64,000 bases of DNA from Granulicella mallensis MP5ACTX8 (GCF_000178955.2 NC_016631.1:3782001-3846000); one strand, 5' to 3'. Positions 35,974 through 45,335 are shown, counted from the first letter of the stretch. The notes: generated by a model from the letters alone, not told the origin. Translations and numbers: made by a program.

Positions 35974-36788
35974 GCCACAAGCAGGTCCATGTTCGAGAGC
36001 TTGCCGGCTGGGGACTCGACGACTATGAGTTTCGCGTCAGCACCTTCGACCGCACGAAGCCATCGCAAGCCGAGCATCTCGTTGCACAGCGTACGCCCTT
36101 TCAGCAGTCAACCGTCGTGCTCACACAAGAGAGCGCACAGTTGAGGGATGCGCTCCTGCAGCACGCCACAAGACCGGACCTGCTCGACGAGATGACAGGC
36201 CTCACCTGGTCTCTTGGTGTCGTCGACCTGCGGTCTCTTCTCGCCTTTCAGCGCAGGCTCTCCTTCAACCCTGAATTTCCGCATCCCCCGGCCCCCGCTG
36301 CAAAAGATTGGACTGCCCTGCTCGACTTTTCTTTCGGCCCGGCAAAGCCCGTTCTCTTCGACCGGCTGCAAGATAATGCGGCCCACACCCTGGTCCTGCA
36401 ATCGACAAATCCGAACCTGCATCTTAGGACCACGATCGACGCCGCTTTCCCGCTCAGCGTCCACGCAGGCGGCCCCTTCTTCGAGGTCGCTTCCTATCGC
36501 GACCGCTGGTTTCTGCGCGATGGCTATCATCGCGCCTACACTCTTCTACAGGCTGGTGTCTTCGAGGTTCCCGCAGTGATCGTCCACGCCAACACGATCG
36601 AAGAGCTTGGCCCAACCAAGCCCTGGTTCTTCTCAGAAGAGGTCCTCTTCTCGGAAACACCGCCCCTCGTTCTGGATTTCCTCAACGACGAACTCGTGCT
36701 CGAATACAACCGCCCTCCCCTTATCAAGACACTGCGCATCACGATGGAAGAAACCCTCAGCCCCGCAACATCAGGAGATCAATCATGA
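35970..36788 (+). CDS. Unassigned cobalamin-operon protein with ParB/Srx-like DGYHR motif
   Basis: 272 residues from the ATG that overlaps the cobC stop; its own stop is overlapped by the next gene, so it is tightly embedded in the operon. I do not recognise the family. There is no signal peptide or membrane helix. Residues about 165-212 read FFEVASYRDRWFLRDGYHRA followed by YTLLQAGVFEVPAVIVHANT. A beta-strand, D-G-x-H-R at 184-188, a helix and a V-P-x-x-V strand are the pattern of the ParB/sulfiredoxin fold. The fold includes the nuclease-like ParB group, sulfiredoxin, and the free-serine kinases SerK and SbnI. The N-terminal 160 residues show no known motif. The operon has CobD but no PduX- or BluE-type threonine kinase, so a small-molecule kinase role is a hypothesis only. 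Confidence 0.7.
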   Translation: MSHKQVHVRELAGWGLDDYEFRVSTFDRTKPSQAEHLVAQRTPFQQSTVVLTQESAQLRDALLQHATRPDLLDEMTGLTWSLGVVDLRSLLAFQRRLSFNPEFPHPPAPAAKDWTALLDFSFGPAKPVLFDRLQDNAAHTLVLQSTNPNLHLRTTIDAAFPLSVHAGGPFFEVASYRDRWFLRDGYHRAYTLLQAGVFEVPAVIVHANTIEELGPTKPWFFSEEVLFSETPPLVLDFLNDELVLEYNRPPLIKTLRITMEETLSPATSGDQS

Positions 36789-37360
36789 GCATCGCAACCA
36801 AACGCGGCGACGGCGGACAAACCGGCCTGGCCGGCGGCATCCGCGTCTCCAAGGCAGACCTTCGCGTCGAGTCCTACGGCTCGGTCGACGAGCTGAATAC
36901 AGTCCTCGGATTTGCCCGCAGCATCTGCCAGAACAAGGAGATCGCTACCTGGACCGAAGACATCCAACGGACGCTCTTTCGCGTCGGCTCTGCCCTCGCC
37001 ACACCTCCTGAGAGCAAGAAACAGCCGCCCGTCGTCACCGAAGAAGACATCGACAAACTCACGAACCTCGTCCACCAGATTGAGGCGACCGAGGGCATCC
37101 TCTCCGACTGGTCACTGCCCGGAGCCCATACTGAATCCGCAGCCTACGAGATGGCCCGCACCGTGTGCCGCCGCGCGGAACGCGCAGCCGTCCGCTTCAT
37201 CGAAAGCGGAGGCGTCGTGCAGCCTACGATCCTTCCCTATCTCAACCGGCTCTCCGATGTCATCTGGCTCTTCGGCCGTCTCATCGAGTTCAACGCGGGC
37301 GTCGAGTCGCGACTCCGTCCCGAGTCCAAAGGCGGTCCTAAATGGTCGAGAGCCTGGTAA
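36785..37360 (+). CDS. pduO: PduO-type cob(I)yrinate/cobalamin adenosyltransferase
   Basis: 191 residues. The N-terminal TKRGDGGQTGLAGG is the ATP-binding signature of PduO-type enzymes. VESYGSVDELNTVLGFAR, RTVCRRAERAAVRF and PYLNRLSDVIWLFGR complete the family blocks. It transfers the 5'-deoxyadenosyl group from ATP to Co(I) corrinoid, the step needed before CobQ and CbiB act. It overlaps the upstream gene by ATGA and bluB by 19 nt. Confidence 0.93.
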   Translation: MSIATKRGDGGQTGLAGGIRVSKADLRVESYGSVDELNTVLGFARSICQNKEIATWTEDIQRTLFRVGSALATPPESKKQPPVVTEEDIDKLTNLVHQIEATEGILSDWSLPGAHTESAAYEMARTVCRRAERAAVRFIESGGVVQPTILPYLNRLSDVIWLFGRLIEFNAGVESRLRPESKGGPKWSRAW

Positions 37361-38031
37361 ATCCCGAAGACCTGGCCTTCAGCGAATCCGAGCGGGCAGC
37401 GGTCTATCGCACGATCGCCGCGCGGCGTGATGTCCGCCGCGGCTTCATCGTCGATCGTCCGCTGCCGGATGAGTTGCTCCAGCGGTTGCTGGCCGCGGCG
37501 CACAGCGCCCCCTCCGTCGGGCTCATGCAGCCTTCACGCTTCATCGTGATTCGTGATCTTGCCACCCGCAAAGAGGTACACAACATCTTCGAGGAGGCGA
37601 ACCTCCAGGCGGCAGCCACCTACTCCGGAGCGCAAGGCGAGCAATACTCGGCTCTCAAGCTCGAAGGCATTCTTGAAGCGCCGCAGAACCTCTGCGTCGT
37701 ATGCGATACGCAAGCTGCGCGCGGCCATAGGCTGGGTCGCCACACCATGCCCGAGACCGCAGCCTACTCGACGGTATGCGCCATCCAGAATCTCTGGCTG
37801 GCTGGACGCGCCGAAGGAGTCGGTGTCGGCTGGGTCAGTATCCTCGATCCCGTGCGACTCCGTGCAGTGCTGCATATCCCGGAACACATTCTTCCTGTCG
37901 CCTACCTCTGCCTGGGCTACGTCGATCAGTTCGCCTCGGCGCCTGACCTCGAACGCTTTGGATGGGAGAAGCGCGTGCCTCTCTCCACCGCCGTATGCTA
38001 CGAACGCTACACGGAGGAGACTGCCTCGTGA
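37342..38031 (+). CDS. bluB: 5,6-dimethylbenzimidazole synthase BluB
   Basis: 229 residues of the nitroreductase-like fold. AARRDVRRGFIVDRPLPDEL, AAHSAPSVGLMQPSRFIVI, HTMPETAAYSTVCAIQNLWL and GVGWVSILDP are BluB blocks. It cleaves FMNH2 with O2 to give DMB, so the organism probably makes true cobalamin under aerobic conditions. The start lies 19 nt inside the preceding gene. The stop overlaps the GTG of cobQ. Confidence 0.92.
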   Translation: MVESLVNPEDLAFSESERAAVYRTIAARRDVRRGFIVDRPLPDELLQRLLAAAHSAPSVGLMQPSRFIVIRDLATRKEVHNIFEEANLQAAATYSGAQGEQYSALKLEGILEAPQNLCVVCDTQAARGHRLGRHTMPETAAYSTVCAIQNLWLAGRAEGVGVGWVSILDPVRLRAVLHIPEHILPVAYLCLGYVDQFASAPDLERFGWEKRVPLSTAVCYERYTEETAS

Positions 38032-39605
38032 GAGCTCGCGCCATCATGGTGCTCGGAACCAGTTCGCACGTCGGCAAATCGTTGCTGACGGCAGCGCTAT
38101 GCCGCATCTTCGCGCAGGAGGGCTATCGTGTCGCGCCCTTCAAGTCGCAGAACATGTCACTTAACTCCGCGGTCACGCCGGAGGGCTTCGAGATCGGCCG
38201 CGCCCAGGCGCTCCAGGCTGAGGCCGCTGGCATCCTGCCCACGGTCCACATGAATCCCATCCTCCTGAAGCCCATGGGAAACATGACCTCGCAGATCGTG
38301 GTGCGAGGAAAGATCTGGGGCAAGCTCACGGCGTCCGACTACCATCTGCGCCGCGTGGAAGAGTTGTTGCCAGTCGTGCGTGAGAGCTATGAGATTCTCG
38401 CCGCGCAGAACGATGTCATCATCCTCGAAGGCGCTGGCTCACCGGCGGAGATCAATCTCAAGAAACACGACATCGTGAACATGCGCATGGCCGAACTCGC
38501 CGATGCCGCCTGCCTGCTGGTCGGCGATATCGATCGTGGCGGAGTCTTCGCCTCGCTCTTCGGCACCGTTGCGCTTCTCGATCCTCACGAGCAGGACCGC
38601 ATTCATGGCTTCCTGATCAACAAATTTCGCGGCGACGTCTCCCTCCTCGAACCCGGCGTCCGCATGATCGAAGAGCGCCTCAACAAGCCGTGCCTCGGAG
38701 TCGTGCCCTATCTTCCTCAACTCACAATCGACGAAGAAGACAGCCTGGGGCTTCCCTCCCCTCTCTCAGAACATAGCGAGCCGTGGGTTATTTCAAGCGA
38801 TCCAGCGAGGCCACTGCGAATCGCCGTGATTGCACTGCCTTCTTTCTCCAACTTCACGGACTTCGACGCCCTGCGCGCCGAGCCTTCCGTATCGCTGCGA
38901 TTCTGTCGCACGGCGGGACAACTCGCCAACGCTGACATCGTCATTCTTCCCGGCAGCAAACAGACGGCGGACGATCTATTGTGGATGCGCTCCGAAGGCC
39001 TGGCACCCCTGCTCACGGATCACGCCCGCACCGGACTCGTCGTTGGCATCTGTGGCGGCATGCAGATGCTGGGCGAAGAGATTGCCGACCCACAAGGCAT
39101 GGAACGCGCGGGAGTGATCCTCGGGCTGGGACTGCTGCCGATCCACACGACAATGCAGCCGCAAAAGGTCACAAGGATCAGTTCCGGCCAACTCATCGCT
39201 ACCTCGCTCTTCAGCCAGCCAACCCCGTCTGTGCCCATCAGCGGGTACGAGATCCACATCGGAGAGACCCGCTACCTCGAAGGCGCAAAACCGTTTGCGC
39301 AGCTTGAAACTGAATCGACTGCGGACAGCCTTCTCGACGGCTGCACCGCGCACGAAGGACGCATCTTCGGAAGCTACCTCCACGGCCTCTTCGACGACGA
39401 CAACTTCCGCCACATCTTTCTCGCGGCTGCCCGGGCCTTCTATGGATTGGCACGGGACATGTCTCTCAATCACTGGAAGCAGCAGCGCGAAGAGTCGTTG
39501 AATCGCCTTGCCGATACGGTGCGCGCCTCGCTCGACATGGAACAGATCTTCGCCTGCGCAGGCCTCTCCTACAGCGCACAAAGCAACAAGGAGACGCAGT
39601 CTTGA
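38028..39605 (+). CDS. cobQ: Cobyric acid synthase CobQ
   Basis: 526 residues from a GTG (MVLGTSSHVGKSLLTAAL region follows) that overlaps the bluB stop. N-terminal synthase part: APFKSQNMSLNSAV, ILLKPMGNMTSQIVV and VGDIDRGGVFASLFGT. C-terminal glutaminase part with nucleophile Cys in VGICGGMQMLG and catalytic His in GSYLHGLFDD. It amidates positions b, d, e and g of adenosylcobyrinate a,c-diamide. An upstream TTG at 37962 would give an unlikely extension into bluB. Confidence 0.95.
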   Translation: MRARAIMVLGTSSHVGKSLLTAALCRIFAQEGYRVAPFKSQNMSLNSAVTPEGFEIGRAQALQAEAAGILPTVHMNPILLKPMGNMTSQIVVRGKIWGKLTASDYHLRRVEELLPVVRESYEILAAQNDVIILEGAGSPAEINLKKHDIVNMRMAELADAACLLVGDIDRGGVFASLFGTVALLDPHEQDRIHGFLINKFRGDVSLLEPGVRMIEERLNKPCLGVVPYLPQLTIDEEDSLGLPSPLSEHSEPWVISSDPARPLRIAVIALPSFSNFTDFDALRAEPSVSLRFCRTAGQLANADIVILPGSKQTADDLLWMRSEGLAPLLTDHARTGLVVGICGGMQMLGEEIADPQGMERAGVILGLGLLPIHTTMQPQKVTRISSGQLIATSLFSQPTPSVPISGYEIHIGETRYLEGAKPFAQLETESTADSLLDGCTAHEGRIFGSYLHGLFDDDNFRHIFLAAARAFYGLARDMSLNHWKQQREESLNRLADTVRASLDMEQIFACAGLSYSAQSNKETQS

Positions 39606-40573
39606 ACCGGAGCACCCTTCTTCCCGCCGCCTATCTACTCGATCAGATTGCAGGAGATCCCGAGGAGTTTCCTCACCCGGTCCGCCTCATCGGCCTCGCG
39701 ATCTCGCGCGGTGAAACAGCGCTGCGGCATCCGGACCAGAGTGCCGCATCCGAACTCTTCTCAGGCGCAGCTCTTACCGTCGCCGTCGTTGGATCAACGT
39801 ATTGGCTTACCGCAGGCCTGCTCCAGTTCATGCGTCGCTACAGTAGTTCTCTCGGGGACGCGACAGAGCTCCTGCTCGGCTGGACCTGTCTCGCGGCACG
39901 CAACCTCGAACAGGAAGCCAGAGCCGTCACCGATGCACTAGAGAGCGATGATCTGCCTCTCGCACGTAAACGCCTTGCGCGGATCGTCGGCCGCGACACC
40001 GAACAGCTTGATGCGCAGGAGATCAGCCGTGCCGTCATTGAGACTGTCGCTGAAAGTGCATCCGATGGAATCATGGCGCCGCTGTTCTACATGGCACTCG
40101 GCGGTGTTCCCCTCGCGATGGCCTACAAGGCGGTCAACACACTCGACTCCATGATCGGCCACGCCGACAGCCGCTACTTTTACTTCGGCAAGGCTGCAGC
40201 CCGCCTCGACGACGCGGCGAACTACATCCCCGCGCGCCTGACGGCTCTCAGCCTCGTCGCGGCGTCGCATCTCGTCGCTCCCTCCGACGCACAGGCCGCA
40301 TGGCAGACCTGGCAACGTGACGGCAGCAAACACAAGAGTCCCAATGCAGGCCAGCCGGAGAGTGCGATGGCCGGGGCTCTGCACGTATCACTCGGCGGAG
40401 ACAATACCTATGCGGGTGAGCTGATCCCTGCACAACGCATGGGACAGGAGTTCCCTCCTGCCAAGCCCTCCAAAGCAGTCCAGGCCGTTCGTCTCGTATC
40501 CGTGGCGTCACTCGTTGGATTAACCCTGGGTGTTCTGCTGACGGCACTCGCCCAGCCAAGGAAGCGCAGCTGA
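39602..40573 (+). CDS. cbiB: Adenosylcobinamide-phosphate synthase CbiB
   Basis: 323 residues from a TTG overlapping the cobQ stop (TTGA). Blocks: AAYLLDQIAGDPEEFPHPVR, ARKRLARIVGRDTEQLDAQE, ETVAESASDGIMAPLFY and YKAVNTLDSMIGH, then DDAANYIPARLTAL. Polytopic membrane protein. It attaches the aminopropanol (phosphate) arm made by CobD to cobyric acid. Length is normal. Confidence 0.93.
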   Translation: MNRSTLLPAAYLLDQIAGDPEEFPHPVRLIGLAISRGETALRHPDQSAASELFSGAALTVAVVGSTYWLTAGLLQFMRRYSSSLGDATELLLGWTCLAARNLEQEARAVTDALESDDLPLARKRLARIVGRDTEQLDAQEISRAVIETVAESASDGIMAPLFYMALGGVPLAMAYKAVNTLDSMIGHADSRYFYFGKAAARLDDAANYIPARLTALSLVAASHLVAPSDAQAAWQTWQRDGSKHKSPNAGQPESAMAGALHVSLGGDNTYAGELIPAQRMGQEFPPAKPSKAVQAVRLVSVASLVGLTLGVLLTALAQPRKRS

Positions 40574-40574
40574 T

Positions 40575-41666
40575 ATGACCTACCCTCTGCATGGCGGTCA
40601 ACTCCGGCAGATCGCCGAACGATTTGGCATCGCCCCGTCGCAGCTTCTGGACTTCAGCGCCAACATCAATCCGGCGGGCCCACCACCTGCCGTGTTATCA
40701 ACGCTGCGCACGAGCCTCGACGATCTATCGACGCTGACGGACTATCCCGATCTGCAGGAGCTCGAGCTTAAACAGTCGATCTCTCAATACTCGGGAGTCG
40801 CCCCTGAAAACATCGCCGTCGCCAACGGCTTCGTCTCCCTGCTCGAAGCAGCCCTGCGAACTCTGAAGATTCGTCGCTGCCTGCTTCCGGTCCCGGGTTT
40901 CGTCGAATATCGCAGAACGCTTGAGCGTGCAGGCGTTGAGGTGTGCCTCCATGAGCTAAACACTCAATCGAAATTCAGCTATGATCCCGCAGCACTGACT
41001 GCCGGACAGCACGACGCCATCCTCCTTGCGAATCCGCAGAATCCTTCGGGCGTCTGTCACTCTGCTGAGACGCTGCAAACTCTAGTCACGAGGGCTGCTG
41101 AAACAAACACCTACGTATTCCTCGACGAAGCCTTCATCGACTACGTCCCGGAGCATTCGCTCACAACAGCGGTCGATCGTTTCGCTAACCTGATCGTCTT
41201 TCGTTCCGTCACGAAGTTCCACGGCATCCCCGGCCTGCGCGTGGCCTACGCCGTCAGCAATCACGAACTGGCTTCATCCCTCAGCGAGAGCCTGCCGCCC
41301 TGGCCCATCACCACCCTCGCCTCTCGCGCTGTAAGCGCAGCACTGGGTGACCAGCCCTATGCTGTTCGTTCGAGGGCTGAAAACGCTGAGCGTAGAACCA
41401 CACTGCAAAACGACTTGGAACAGCTTGGACTACTCGTCTATCCCTCGGCGGCGAACTTCCTCCTCTTTCGGCTGCCCGCAACCATCGATCCGGATCGTTT
41501 CTGGCAACACATGATCGTTGCTCACCAGATCGTCCTGCGCGCCTGCGCGAACTACGAGGCCCTTCCTGCCGGACACTTCCGCGTTGGCGTCCGAACGCAG
41601 GAAGAGAATGCTCGTCTCTCGACGGCGATATCGAAATCGTTATCGTACTTCGCCGGAACCCGGTAG
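40575..41666 (+). CDS. cobD: Threonine-phosphate decarboxylase CobD
   Basis: 363 residues, PLP-dependent aminotransferase class I/II fold. YPLHGGQLRQIAERFGI and DFSANINPAGPP are typical of CobD; LLANPQNPSGVC binds the cofactor region and SVTKFHGIPGLRVAYAV contains the Schiff-base Lys. It converts L-threonine O-3-phosphate into (R)-1-amino-2-propanol phosphate for CbiB. Last gene of the operon, 1 nt after cbiB. Its 3' end overlaps the convergent yihY-like gene by 27 nt. The kinase that makes its substrate is not recognisable here. Confidence 0.9.
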   Translation: MTYPLHGGQLRQIAERFGIAPSQLLDFSANINPAGPPPAVLSTLRTSLDDLSTLTDYPDLQELELKQSISQYSGVAPENIAVANGFVSLLEAALRTLKIRRCLLPVPGFVEYRRTLERAGVEVCLHELNTQSKFSYDPAALTAGQHDAILLANPQNPSGVCHSAETLQTLVTRAAETNTYVFLDEAFIDYVPEHSLTTAVDRFANLIVFRSVTKFHGIPGLRVAYAVSNHELASSLSESLPPWPITTLASRAVSAALGDQPYAVRSRAENAERRTTLQNDLEQLGLLVYPSAANFLLFRLPATIDPDRFWQHMIVAHQIVLRACANYEALPAGHFRVGVRTQEENARLSTAISKSLSYFAGTR

Positions 41667-42671
41667 ATCTCTCACAGGGGGCTCCGCGACCACCTCCGGC
41701 GGAATCACACCGGCTGCCTTCAATTGCTTCTCGATCACTGCCGCTTGAATCTCGCTGTTTATCTCCGCGCCCAGCAACAGCATGAGCCCGGTGATGTAGA
41801 ACCACGTCAACAGGATGATGACGGCGCCCAGTGATCCGTACGTGAGGCTGAAGTTATCGAAGAAGTGCAGATACACTCGCAGTCCCAGTGAGGCCAGCAC
41901 CCAGCCAGAGATTCCGATGGCGGCTCCGGGAGTGATCCAGTGCCAGCGCTTGGCCTTCAGATCGGGCGCAAAGTAATAGATCGTGCTGAACTGCAACAAC
42001 AGCAGACCACTGGCCACAACCCACTGCACAAGATGAACGACGATAGCCGTCGTCGTTGCCAGGGCATGATGCCAGATGCGCACGTAGACCAACTTCGCAA
42101 TCAGGTCTCCGCCCAGCAGCACGCCAAGGTTTGCCGTCACCATCACCGAGAGCAGCATCGTAACGAGGATCGCCGCGCCGCGCGCCTTCCAGTAAGGCCG
42201 CGACTCGCGCACCTTGTACACCGTGTTCATGCCGTCCTGAATCGCAGCGAATCCTACCGACGCCGACCACAAGGCGGCTACCAGCCCCAGCGTAATCTTG
42301 CCGCCCGTTGCCGCGGCAGCCGTTTGGTTGAAGGTCTCGATGACCATGTTGTACGCCGATCCCGGCACGACCAGCGCGAGATAGTGCAACAGGCTGTCGT
42401 AGATGCGCGATGCCTGCCGCGCCGCAAGTCCCAGGATCGAGCTCGCGCAAACCAGCGTTGGGAACAACGCAAAGAGGAAGTAATATCCCATCTCGGCCGC
42501 CCTGGAGAGCAGGTTGTCGCTCATCATCGCCTGGAAGGTACGCTTCCACACGAGCTTCGGGCTTGCACCTTCAAAGTTCCACAGGCTGCGCAGCGGCGAC
42601 CGCGCGACCTGATCCCAGATTCGCTGGGCCAGAGGATCGGTCGCCGTAAGTGTATGGTCTGTGACGCGCAC
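41640..42671 (-). CDS. yihY: YihY/BrkB-family inner membrane protein
   Basis: About 343 residues from a GTG at 42671 with GGGAG 7 nt upstream; a TTG at 42758 would add 29 residues. Six hydrophobic segments with family blocks AAEMGYYFLFALFPTLVCAS, YGSLGAVIILLTWFYITGLM and LLLGAEINSEIQ. The function of the family is not settled; an RNase BN assignment was withdrawn. It ends inside the 3' end of cobD on the opposite strand. Confidence 0.85.
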   Translation of the reverse strand: MRVTDHTLTATDPLAQRIWDQVARSPLRSLWNFEGASPKLVWKRTFQAMMSDNLLSRAAEMGYYFLFALFPTLVCASSILGLAARQASRIYDSLLHYLALVVPGSAYNMVIETFNQTAAAATGGKITLGLVAALWSASVGFAAIQDGMNTVYKVRESRPYWKARGAAILVTMLLSVMVTANLGVLLGGDLIAKLVYVRIWHHALATTTAIVVHLVQWVVASGLLLLQFSTIYYFAPDLKAKRWHWITPGAAIGISGWVLASLGLRVYLHFFDNFSLTYGSLGAVIILLTWFYITGLMLLLGAEINSEIQAAVIEKQLKAAGVIPPEVVAEPPVRDLPGSGEVR

Positions 42672-42809
42672 TCGAGTTCTCCCAGCGTCCCTCCCATGAG
42701 ATGCACTGAAAGACTTTGACGTCCAAGGCGTCCGCAGTTTTATCGCAAGCGTAAGCAAGGCCCATCGCCCAACCGATGAGATAGCCTAGCTTGAGAGGAA
42801 GATCAGGAG

Positions 42810-43670
42810 ATGCACTCCAGCGAATTCCGGAAGGTCGCAATGGCAGGAATGCTGATGGCACTGCTAACCTCTTGTTCCAGGACACCTTCTTCCCCTGCCG
42901 CAAAAGTCGCGGCTCAACCTGCCGTCCAACCATCGGCAGGCGCCCAAACCACGACTACATCGACCGCAACCGGACACGTGAAGCTTCGGCTCCTACCTGC
43001 AATTGGTGAGAACGTAGACTCCTTTCCGCGCGTTGTTCCTAACGAGAACGTATCGCCCCCTATGGCGGCGACGCTCAACACAAAATTCGATCGCCTCGAT
43101 TCCGATATGCGCAAAGGGCTTCACGAGTGCAAGACCGGTGCAAGGAAGATGCACCCGGACGACAGTGCTTTCGACTATGAGCACAAGCTATCGGTTTCCA
43201 TGCGCGGTCCTCGTTATCTGAGCGTATTAGTTTCGGACGCCTATTTTTGCGGAGGGGCGCATCCCGAAAACAACGATGAGGCGCTGGTTTATGACGTCAC
43301 CACAGGTGCGGCGATCGACTGGCTCACCATGCTCCCCGGCTCCAGCATAGGGTACAAGGCAGAAGATACTTCGCATTCATCCTCAGTAATCTGGCCTCCA
43401 CTGCAACAGCTTGCACTGGAACAGGCCGACGACGACTGCAAAGATGTTTATCGCGAAAAGAATCTGTCGTTTATCCTTTGGCCGGATGCCGATCAGGGAG
43501 CCATCGTGGCAGAGGCAGACGGTCTCTCCCACATAAGCTCTGCACTCTGCGGAGAACAGGTCGTGCTGGATATTCCCTCCGCACAACGCCTTGGGATTTC
43601 TCCGACCCTCTTGTCTTTGGTCGTTGCGGCCCACGCCGCCTCACAGACCTCGGCGGCTAAGAACCACTGA
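42810..43670 (+). CDS. RsiV/DUF3298-like lipoprotein
   Basis: 286 residues. The N-terminus MHSSEFRKVAMAGMLMALLT with S-C next is a lipoprotein signal (lipobox LLTSC). A Thr/Ala/Pro linker follows. The folded part has SVSMRGPRYLSVLVSDAYFC, GGAHPENNDEALVYDVTTGA and a Leu-rich C-terminus, as in DUF3298/RsiV-like extracytoplasmic domains. Substrate or partner unknown. Its stop abuts the convergent TetR gene stop with no gap. Confidence 0.65.
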   Translation: MHSSEFRKVAMAGMLMALLTSCSRTPSSPAAKVAAQPAVQPSAGAQTTTTSTATGHVKLRLLPAIGENVDSFPRVVPNENVSPPMAATLNTKFDRLDSDMRKGLHECKTGARKMHPDDSAFDYEHKLSVSMRGPRYLSVLVSDAYFCGGAHPENNDEALVYDVTTGAAIDWLTMLPGSSIGYKAEDTSHSSSVIWPPLQQLALEQADDDCKDVYREKNLSFILWPDADQGAIVAEADGLSHISSALCGEQVVLDIPSAQRLGISPTLLSLVVAAHAASQTSAAKNH

Positions 43671-44312
43671 TTAGACAGATAGTCGTGCAGAACAGGCTTT
43701 CAGATAGGCGCAGGCGAGAAAGATAAGCTCTTTCAACAAAGGCTCAAACTGCTTATCCGGAGAAGGAGATTCCAGCAGCCTGCGGCTAACTCCAACCATC
43801 GCCCCTTGAAGCATCGAAGCTGCGAGCTGTGGGTCGGTCGCCAGTGGATCGGAGGAGCTTGCCAGCATTCCAGCAATCGCTTTATTCGAGCGATTGCCCG
43901 ACTGTTGCACGATCTTCGCTCCATCCACATCGGAGCTCACGGAGTAGAGAGCGACACTCGTCTTCACATCTTTCATCTTGGCCCGAAGGAAAGCAGTGAT
44001 AAGAACGGTAGCCATCTGTGCGAGCGTTTGGCCCTCCTGCTCTCGGCAGGTACGAACGATAATGTTGTGGACTTCGTCCAGATGACGCTTCAGCGCAGCC
44101 TGTAAGAGAGCACTCTTATTGGGAAAGTACTGATACAAGGTTCCAACCGATACCCCCGCCCGCTGCGCTACTTTTGTCGTGGTCAGCCGTTCCTTTCCCA
44201 CGCTAAGCAAAACCTGAATGGTCGCTTCGAGAATCGCGTCTACACTGGCGATTGAACGCGCCTGAACCGGCGCTTTTCGGGGAGATAAGGGGGATTTCAA
44301 GCTTTGCGGCAA
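43671..44312 (-). CDS. TetR/AcrR-family regulator
   Basis: 213 residues from a TTG with AGGAG 7 nt upstream. The N-terminal HTH is clear: ILEATIQVLLSVGKERLTTT and VAQRAGVSVGTLYQYFPNKS. The C-terminal ligand-binding part is not distinctive. It is divergent from the PdxI-like reductase at 44390 across 77 nt, so it probably represses that gene or itself. Confidence 0.88.
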   Translation of the reverse strand: MPQSLKSPLSPRKAPVQARSIASVDAILEATIQVLLSVGKERLTTTKVAQRAGVSVGTLYQYFPNKSALLQAALKRHLDEVHNIIVRTCREQEGQTLAQMATVLITAFLRAKMKDVKTSVALYSVSSDVDGAKIVQQSGNRSNKAIAGMLASSSDPLATDPQLAASMLQGAMVGVSRRLLESPSPDKQFEPLLKELIFLACAYLKACSARLSV

Positions 44313-44389
44313 ATGCGAACTCCTAACCTGAAGCTTTCTTCATCTAACCACAGGTAAGAGCACTAACAAACAGTCAAGAGGAAAACAGA

Positions 44390-45274
44390 ATGACGAATTC
44401 TAGAGATCTCAATGCCAGCTTCACGCTTCCAGGCACTTCGATGACCGTGAATCGAATGGGTTATGGAGCTATGCAACTCGCCGGACCGCAGGTCTGGGGA
44501 CCGCCACGCGATGTCAATGTTGCCGTCTCTGTTCTACGAGAGTCCCTCGAGCTTGGAGTCAATCACATCGACACCAGCGACTTCTATGGTCCCCATGTCG
44601 TAAACCAGATCATCAAGCAGGCGCTGCACCCCTATCGGAACGGCCTTGTCCTCGTTACCAAAGTCGGTGCTCGCCGGGCTGAGGACAAATCGTGGCCCCA
44701 TGCGCTCTCGCGCCAGGAGTTGATCGATGCCGTCCACGATAATCTCCGCAACCTCGGTGTCGACAGGCTGGATGTCGTCAATCTTCGGGTGGGAGGACTC
44801 GCGGCCCCTACGGAGGGATCGATCGCAGAGCCGTTGACGGTCCTGGCTGAGCTCAAACAACAGGGGCTCATTCGCCATCTCGGTCTCAGCAATGTCTCTC
44901 CAGCGCAGCTCAAAGAGGCTGAGACGATCACGGAGATCGTTTGTGTGCAGAACTTCTACAACGTGGCCAACCGGAGCGACGACCGCTTCATCGAGGACCT
45001 CGCCGCACGGGGTATCGCTTATGTGCCGTTCTTTCCGCTGGGAGGATTTACGCCCCTACAGTCGGGGGTGCTCGATGCCGCGGCGGCCTCGTTGCAGGCT
45101 ACTCCGATGCAGGTTGCGCTCGCCTGGCTTCTGCAGCGTTCGTCCAATATCCTGCTGATCCCCGGGACTTCTTCTCTCGAACATCTTCGCGAGAATATGG
45201 CTGCGGAGAAGCTTCAGCTGCCGCCTGAGGTGATTGCGAAGCTTGATTCGATTGGTGGGGCTGCCGGTCAGTAA
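44390..45274 (+). CDS. pdxI: Aldo/keto reductase, PdxI (YdbC)-like pyridoxal reductase
   Basis: 294 residues. VNRMGYGAMQLAGPQVWGPP, VNHIDTSDFYGPHVVNQIIK and LVTKVGARRAEDKSW closely resemble E. coli YdbC/PdxI as I remember it. Catalytic Asp, Tyr (DFYG) and Lys (LVTK) are visible. The usual His site reads VVNLR, with Asn, as in that subgroup. C-terminal LLIPGTSSLEHLRENMAAEK is the NADPH-binding tail. Likely reaction: pyridoxal to pyridoxine with NADPH, a vitamin B6 salvage role. GAGGA precedes the ATG. It is divergent from a TetR regulator. Confidence 0.78.
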   Translation: MTNSRDLNASFTLPGTSMTVNRMGYGAMQLAGPQVWGPPRDVNVAVSVLRESLELGVNHIDTSDFYGPHVVNQIIKQALHPYRNGLVLVTKVGARRAEDKSWPHALSRQELIDAVHDNLRNLGVDRLDVVNLRVGGLAAPTEGSIAEPLTVLAELKQQGLIRHLGLSNVSPAQLKEAETITEIVCVQNFYNVANRSDDRFIEDLAARGIAYVPFFPLGGFTPLQSGVLDAAAASLQATPMQVALAWLLQRSSNILLIPGTSSLEHLRENMAAEKLQLPPEVIAKLDSIGGAAGQ

Positions 45275-45302
45275 TTCGGCACGGGCGCAGAGGCCGGGGA
45301 TA

Positions 45303-45335
45303 CAGCCACCGCAATCCCTTTGATTGCGGTGGCTG
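45303..45335. terminator. Perfect 14-bp hairpin between convergent genes
   Basis: CAGCCACCGCAATC (45303-45316) and GATTGCGGTGGCTG (45322-45335) pair fully around a 5-nt loop. No T-run on either side. A second hairpin, GGCATGGCT/AGCCATGCC, lies at 45436-45455. They separate the reductase and ribosomal protein S1 genes. Confidence 0.6.
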
